Position numbers and translations under genes: made by a program | DNA from: Cheilinus undulatus | Lineage: Eukaryota > Chordata > Actinopteri > Labriformes > Labridae | Length of the DNA: 64,000 bases | Assembly: GCF_018320785.1 (NCBI RefSeq) | Contig: NC_054877.1 | Span: 34,122,151 to 34,186,150 of the forward strand | Direction of reading: 5' to 3' | Part shown: positions 48,353 through 64,000 of the stretch, piece by piece | Position numbering within the stretch: the first letter of the stretch is position 1 | Layout of the letters: each line of letters begins with the position of its first letter | The notes under the pieces: generated by a model | The model's database searches: none | Seen by the model: only the letters and a program-made list of their open reading frames with translations | Told to the model about the DNA's origin: nothing

Positions 48353-49129
48353 AAGAGAGCGACATGGCTGTCTGCTCACCATTTGTTACCCACAGTTGTG
48401 TCAGGAAACCACGCTGTCTTAGGGTTATTTAGCAGGGCTCATGCTTGGAAACACGTGTCAGGGTAAAGTTCTTCAAGAATGACTTGTGTGTTAGCTGGAT
48501 GTCAGCAAAACCGTCGATAAACTCACATTTCAATGTTGTGTTTGACGAGTTTCATGTGTCGCACATGCTCAGATGCGGTCTTTAAACTGCAATGCAATGC
48601 AAAGCTTAGATAATAATTGTGTGATATATCGATGATATTGATGTTTTCTAGCAGCCAAATTATCGTTAACATCATCTTGTTACAGGTTATGTAGCTTTAG
48701 GTTTTATGTAGCTGCTTACAAATAAAGTTGATAGATGGATCATTAAGGTGAATCTTAGAAGTAAATGAAGTTATTCTGCAACACAAAAATCCTCACTTTG
48801 AAGTAATATACATGCTCTTGATCAAAAATTGCGTGAGAAAAATATATTGAATTATGTACTGAACAATACCGGATTAAATGTGACTACTTGAACTTAGAAT
48901 GAACTTTGAAAGTGTTACATTTTAAACTTAGCATATAATATTGATTTCTTGTTTTAAAAACCAAAAACCCGGCACAGAAGCTGGCTTTGTTTTTGTGTCA
49001 GGATTCAATCCTCTCTTTTGCGCCTGCCTCATGAAACAGATTCCGTTCTTAAAACTTTTGATATTTTTCATTTTCCTTTTGACATAAAAGATTGCCCTGT
49101 TGGAAATAAATTGTATTAAATGACTACCA

Positions 49130-49670
49130 GTGCAGAGCCCTGCCCAAAGAGTTGGCTGGGACTTTAAAAAAACCCAGAAAATGGGCCCTCCCCCGTCGTG
49201 ATGTATTGATACCTATGCATGTGTTGGGTCAGTAGAGTTGGTGCTTGCATCCTGGCTAACAGTTACTGTATTTTGGAGTGGCAAGCTGTTATAGGGTTCT
49301 GATGTTCAGATGATTTATCAATGCCACTTTTTAACTGCTTTTCATCACTGTTTTCCCCCATTTTTCCCAAATTTGTTTACCCATTAAACCAACTTTTGCA
49401 CATTTTTTCCACTTTGAACTAAACTTTGCAACTTTTAATCCATTTGCACTACATTTTTTTTTTTACCATTTTTACACTGCTGAAGCCACCTATTTTTGCC
49501 ACTGTCAATCCAGGTTTTGTTTTGTTTTATGGCTAAATGATTATCACAGCTTAACTTTACAACGGTCCATGATTTCCCGACCTTCATGTGCCCTCTGACT
49601 GAATAGGTCCCCCATTTGGCTGGGTCCCAGAAAGATCTCCTCAAAATATTCATTCCAACATTGCTGTAAA
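49130..49670 (+). repeat. Unclassified dispersed repeat with T-rich minisatellite core, copy 2
   Basis: This copy has the same three-part structure as 25130-26020. The left module (49145-49235) contains gggccctcccc and cgtgatgtattgata. The T-rich core of TTTTTGCCACTTTTAACCCA-like phrases runs 49310-49515. The right module (49545-49640) contains tatcacagcttaactttaca, gtccatgat and cagaaagatctcc. The core is about half as long as in copy 1. It lies in the probable first intron of senp5. Confidence 0.65.
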
Positions 49671-50065
49671 CTGCTGTGGGCCCCAGACACAAGTTTTGTT
49701 AGTTTAAAGATGACTAAACAAAATCAGTTTTATCAAAAACTTGTAAATTGTGTTAGAACCTTGCTTATATTAACACATCCTTTCTGTATTACAGCATTTG
49801 GACTATTTTTTGCACTACTAAAGAAGCCACAAAAACAAGGTGTGGGAGAACCTACGCATCCATCAGCATCAGACTCATCTTTAAATTTCCCCGTGCTTCA
49901 CTGGCTCAGCTAACAGCAGCTCATCTGAAGTAACAGGATATTGCAGCAGGAAGGTGGACTATAGCCTCGAGTATCTTTTGGTCTAAAGAATTACAATAAA
50001 ACCCAGGTTCAGACCTGCATATCTATACTCAAACGTGACCCTTACCACTCATCAAATGCTCCCAA

Positions 50066-60737
<10,672 letters not shown>

Positions 60738-61081
60738 CTTGGATTTGTATGTATTGTTGATAACAGCACTGCTCTGATCTGGGACGGTAATCTCTGGCAG
60801 CCTTACAGCACTGTGAGTGCACATGAAGGACCCAATTAGGAGTATGACAGTTTTACGTTAGGTGTACTGTTAAGCCTAACTCATAATCCCTTGTATGATT
60901 ACTGTATTTATATGATCAATATTTTAAACAGGCATGACACATTGATACATCTACAGTGCACCTCCAGCTTTACTGAAAGGACTGCCTTCTCAGCTGGGTT
61001 TAGGTGCTTTTCTTATTTTCAGTTCACCTTATTTGCACATTTAAAGGCACATTTTGTTTCAGAAGTTTTATCAGATAGCTG

Positions 61082-61087
61082 AATAAA
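61082..61087 (+). terminator. senp5: senp5 polyadenylation signal
   Basis: AATAAA lies 345 bases after the senp5 stop codon. A second AATAAA at 61168-61173 may be used alternatively. Confidence 0.6.
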
Positions 61088-61179
61088 ACATATGTGTTCT
61101 TTGTCTGTAAAGGTCGGAAATTAATTATACTGTTTGCTGCATAAAAGATCTTGAATATGAAGTTTTGAATAAAAGCAGA

Positions 61180-64000
61180 CAGCATCTAAACATTTCACAG
61201 TTTATTTCTCTTTCACATGTACAGATTGGGTTCTGAATGCACTGCATGCAGAATAGCTTTCGCCCATTTACATTTGGTAAATCCATATTAGTGATTATAC
61301 AATTCCTTAGCTAAAGATGGTTTTTAATAATAACCAGAAAATTATAATATGATTGAATCCCTGAACAGTTATAAAACATTCACCGATTAGAGCTTCAGAT
61401 AAAAAGAGATAAGGCACAATACAAACTCTACTGTTTGGTTTTCAGCATGAGAATCAGATAAAATGCATTCATAATCATGGTGCAATATACTAGATTCACT
61501 GTAACATAAATCTGTTCACAACAGACAGAGATCTATTTCTGACCATGCCAGGACACTACATAAAGAAAAATACAATTTCACTTGTTCATTTATTGCAGTT
61601 GTTCCTCTTTTTTATATCTAGTGATATATCTCAAGAGAAATGTTCATTTTATCTTTATTTGAAAAACTATAAAGTGCTGACAACAATCTGAGCCTTTATA
61701 TTTCTAAGGAAAGTAGAGTCCACATTGCTTTTAAAGTCAGGGCTGGACTGATAATCTGCCATCCCAGGCATTTCCCCAGTGGGTTGATGCACTTTGTGGC
61801 TGGTGTGACTTTATCATCCTTGTATTTTATTTTAACTGCCTAGCATCCTGTAGAGCAAGAGCAGCAGCTCATTGGTTGTATTTTTTAAAAATGGCAATTG
61901 GCTGCCCCAATCAAATCTACAGCCACAACTACACCCCTCCCCTCCACACTTGTTTAACCTGCTTAGGAAAAGAGTCTGAAAAAAGTGAAAAATGAGCATT
62001 AAAAGGGAGTAAAATGAAAAATATGACGTGGAAGAAAGTTTCATTCCGCAGGGGGACTTTGCAGGCCTTGCAGCAGATGTCATCTGATGCTGCATGTAGC
62101 AACAGGTGGAGGAGGAGAGGTCTGTGACAGGGAAGCAAAGGTACATCACAGGCATGAGTTTCTCACTTTTTATGTACTTCCACTTAAATAAGGATAATGT
62201 GTGCTCCACGGTTGTCTGCTGGGATCCCGGGGGAGTTGGCAAGAGTGAAAACACACTGCAGATCCTTGAAAACTTTTAAATTGGGCTTTTAAAATTTAAA
62301 TTTCTTAAAAAGCCCTATTTTTACTTGTGAGGGGTCTTATGAATGGATTTTAAGATGCATTTTGCCTAAGGTATTTATTTATCACATCATTGTTTCCATT
62401 AATTGTAATCTTTCTTTTTGAGAACATGTTTGTCCACATTACAGTTCTCTGGCCGGCCAAGTTGCCAACTAAAACATTTATACAGGTCCCCCCTGACAAA
62501 AGGTGTAATATTCCTTTTATGTAATACAACTGTTTAGCATCAGGTTAGCCAACCTAAAAATATGCTATGATAAATATTACCATATTGTATATTGATAGAA
62601 TAATATTCAGATTTGGGCATTTATGACCCAAAAATGCCTTTGCCCTATATCATGTGATATTTTAAAACATTTTGTTAATTCAGAAAACTCAGTCCTGGTG
62701 GATTGCACTAAGAAATCTCACATACCTTTTGTTTTTGGCTGCTGAACAACAAGTGGTATTCTTTTTTCACAGTTCAGGTTTTAAAAAGGTCTTAAAAAGT
62801 CTTAAAATTTTCAAAAGTGTGTAGGAACCCTGAAATACAACTATGGCTATTTCTTCTCAGCTTTGCAATGGTTTTGAGGAATAATTTGGGAGTCCTATGA
62901 AAGAGGAAAAAGGAATAGTGTACACTAATGTCAGGTTCAACCCTGTTTGTGGCAAAAATCCATCAAAGTTAATAGAGTAACTACACCTCAGAATTTAAAA
63001 AAGCCTTCAAAACATCATGGACAGGACAACCCTCCTGCTGTCCCTCATCAGCCACGATATCATTCAGCCTATGCTGCTTTTCAGCATTTATCTCAAGCTC
63101 CCTGAGTGTGAGTCTTCAGGTAGAGGACACAAGTCCATATTTTACCAACCTTATTTTAAGAAAAACATGGTTTACTATATTACCCACAATCCTAGAGTTT
63201 CACAGCGACGTCTCTGATTGGTTGATCCCACAATTACCCACGAAACTTTTGCGATCTAGACCACTAGCTAATTTGACGGCTGTTTTATAAACAAAAGAGG
63301 ATTTAAATGGGGAAACGGATGATTCTGTCCTTTTTTAGATGAGCATTCTTACATTCTGTTTGGACTTTTGTAATTTTAATTTACGTGTTTGCCTGTGTTG
63401 ACTCCAGGAAGAGTGGTTGCTACTTTACTTTTTTAGACTAACAGGGATCCAAGGAAATGAATACTCCCAAACTTCTGTCATTTTGCTGAGGCCATACATG
63501 TTATTACTAAGAGGATTATACCATGAAAATCAAAAGACTTTGATGAAGCAGTTATGTTAATTTCATGTAGTTATTGCAAGAAATGTGCCCAGGGTAGTGA
63601 TGTAAAAAAAGTCCTCTCTTCTTGGTCTTTCAGCCAAAATTTTACATTTGGGCAGATGGAGGACTTTGTGGATCTCCTGTGATCTCCAGTTTATTTCTGG
63701 GGAAGGGGTTCATTGTATTAATTTTGTTCCTGGTTTGAGCGAAGCAGGACAACATTACCTCTGTTTAGATGTATTTTTAGAAATGAAGTCACTGCAAGTT
63801 TGAGTAGAACTGCAAATTTCAGCAGTTGACTCTTGCAAGTCTTAGCACCAGATCAGCTGGATGAATTTTCAAAGAAATTCAGTTGCAGCAGATTGTTTCA
63901 ACCTGTAGAGGGCAGTATATATGCAGAATCTTAACACAAAATCAAAAATTTAAATACTTCAATACCCTAACTGATCAATAGTAATACTAAATCCCCATAT
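61180..64000. other. Intergenic, no gene recognised
   Basis: No coding exon was recognised on either strand. A 140-codon minus-strand frame (61832-62254) lacks family features. A phrase near 61,740 (cagggctggactgataatct) resembles the start of a dispersed fish repeat. A small CpG-richer patch near 63,200-63,270 could belong to a neighbouring promoter, but nothing confirms it. Confidence 0.45.

Noticed and set aside
49310-49515. T-rich tract as a simple polypyrimidine tract of a nearby exon
   Set aside because: It matches the minisatellite core of the repeat at 25130-26020, with the same flanking modules, so it is repeat sequence rather than a splicing signal.
61832-62254. 140-codon minus-strand open frame
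   Set aside because: No family features. Overlapping shorter frames and a repeat-like phrase nearby suggest non-coding DNA.

Overview
The window is nuclear DNA of a bony fish, most likely a spiny-rayed teleost. It has compact spliced genes with GT-AG introns, AT-rich non-coding DNA, and many decayed Tc1-like and hAT-like elements of the kinds common in fish genomes. No bacterial, organellar or viral gene was recognised.

Layout. (1) 1-21,720: the 5' two-thirds of tsc22d2 on the minus strand, with a large first coding exon (19,262-21,033), a 14 kb intron and a 75-bp second exon (5,093-5,167). The exon for the C-terminal TSC box was not found and probably lies beyond the left edge. (2) 21,730-28,230: intergenic, only repeats seen. 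(3) 28,230-34,430: pfn2 (profilin-2) on the plus strand, with two alternative terminal coding exons. (4) 35,590-36,830: a dead Tc1-like element. (5) 37,208-42,452: an eight-exon gene for a 1,471-residue secreted protein. It has two tandem ZP-N-like modules followed by about 1,100 residues rich in Pro, Gln and Tyr with a 198-bp tandem repeat. I cannot name it, and it is the most interesting locus here. (6) 42,887-43,690: another dead Tc1-like element. (7) 44,986-46,880: ahsg (fetuin-A) on the minus strand, seven exons, complete. (8) 48,200-61,170: a SENP3/SENP5-class SUMO protease, probably senp5, on the plus strand. Its introns hold two Tc1-like transposons and a template-switch-like palindrome. 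(9) 61,180-64,000: no gene recognised.

The genes do not form a pathway. From memory, the human counterparts lie on 3q25 (TSC22D2, PFN2) and 3q27-q29 (AHSG, SENP2, SENP5), so the block looks like a compacted or rearranged human-3q equivalent. Products range from a leucine-zipper regulator (TSC22D2) and an actin-monomer binder (profilin-2) to a plasma glycoprotein (fetuin-A), a nucleolar deSUMOylase and a putative extracellular coat-like protein. All exon coordinates were read by eye from splice sites and reading-frame continuity, without transcript data.
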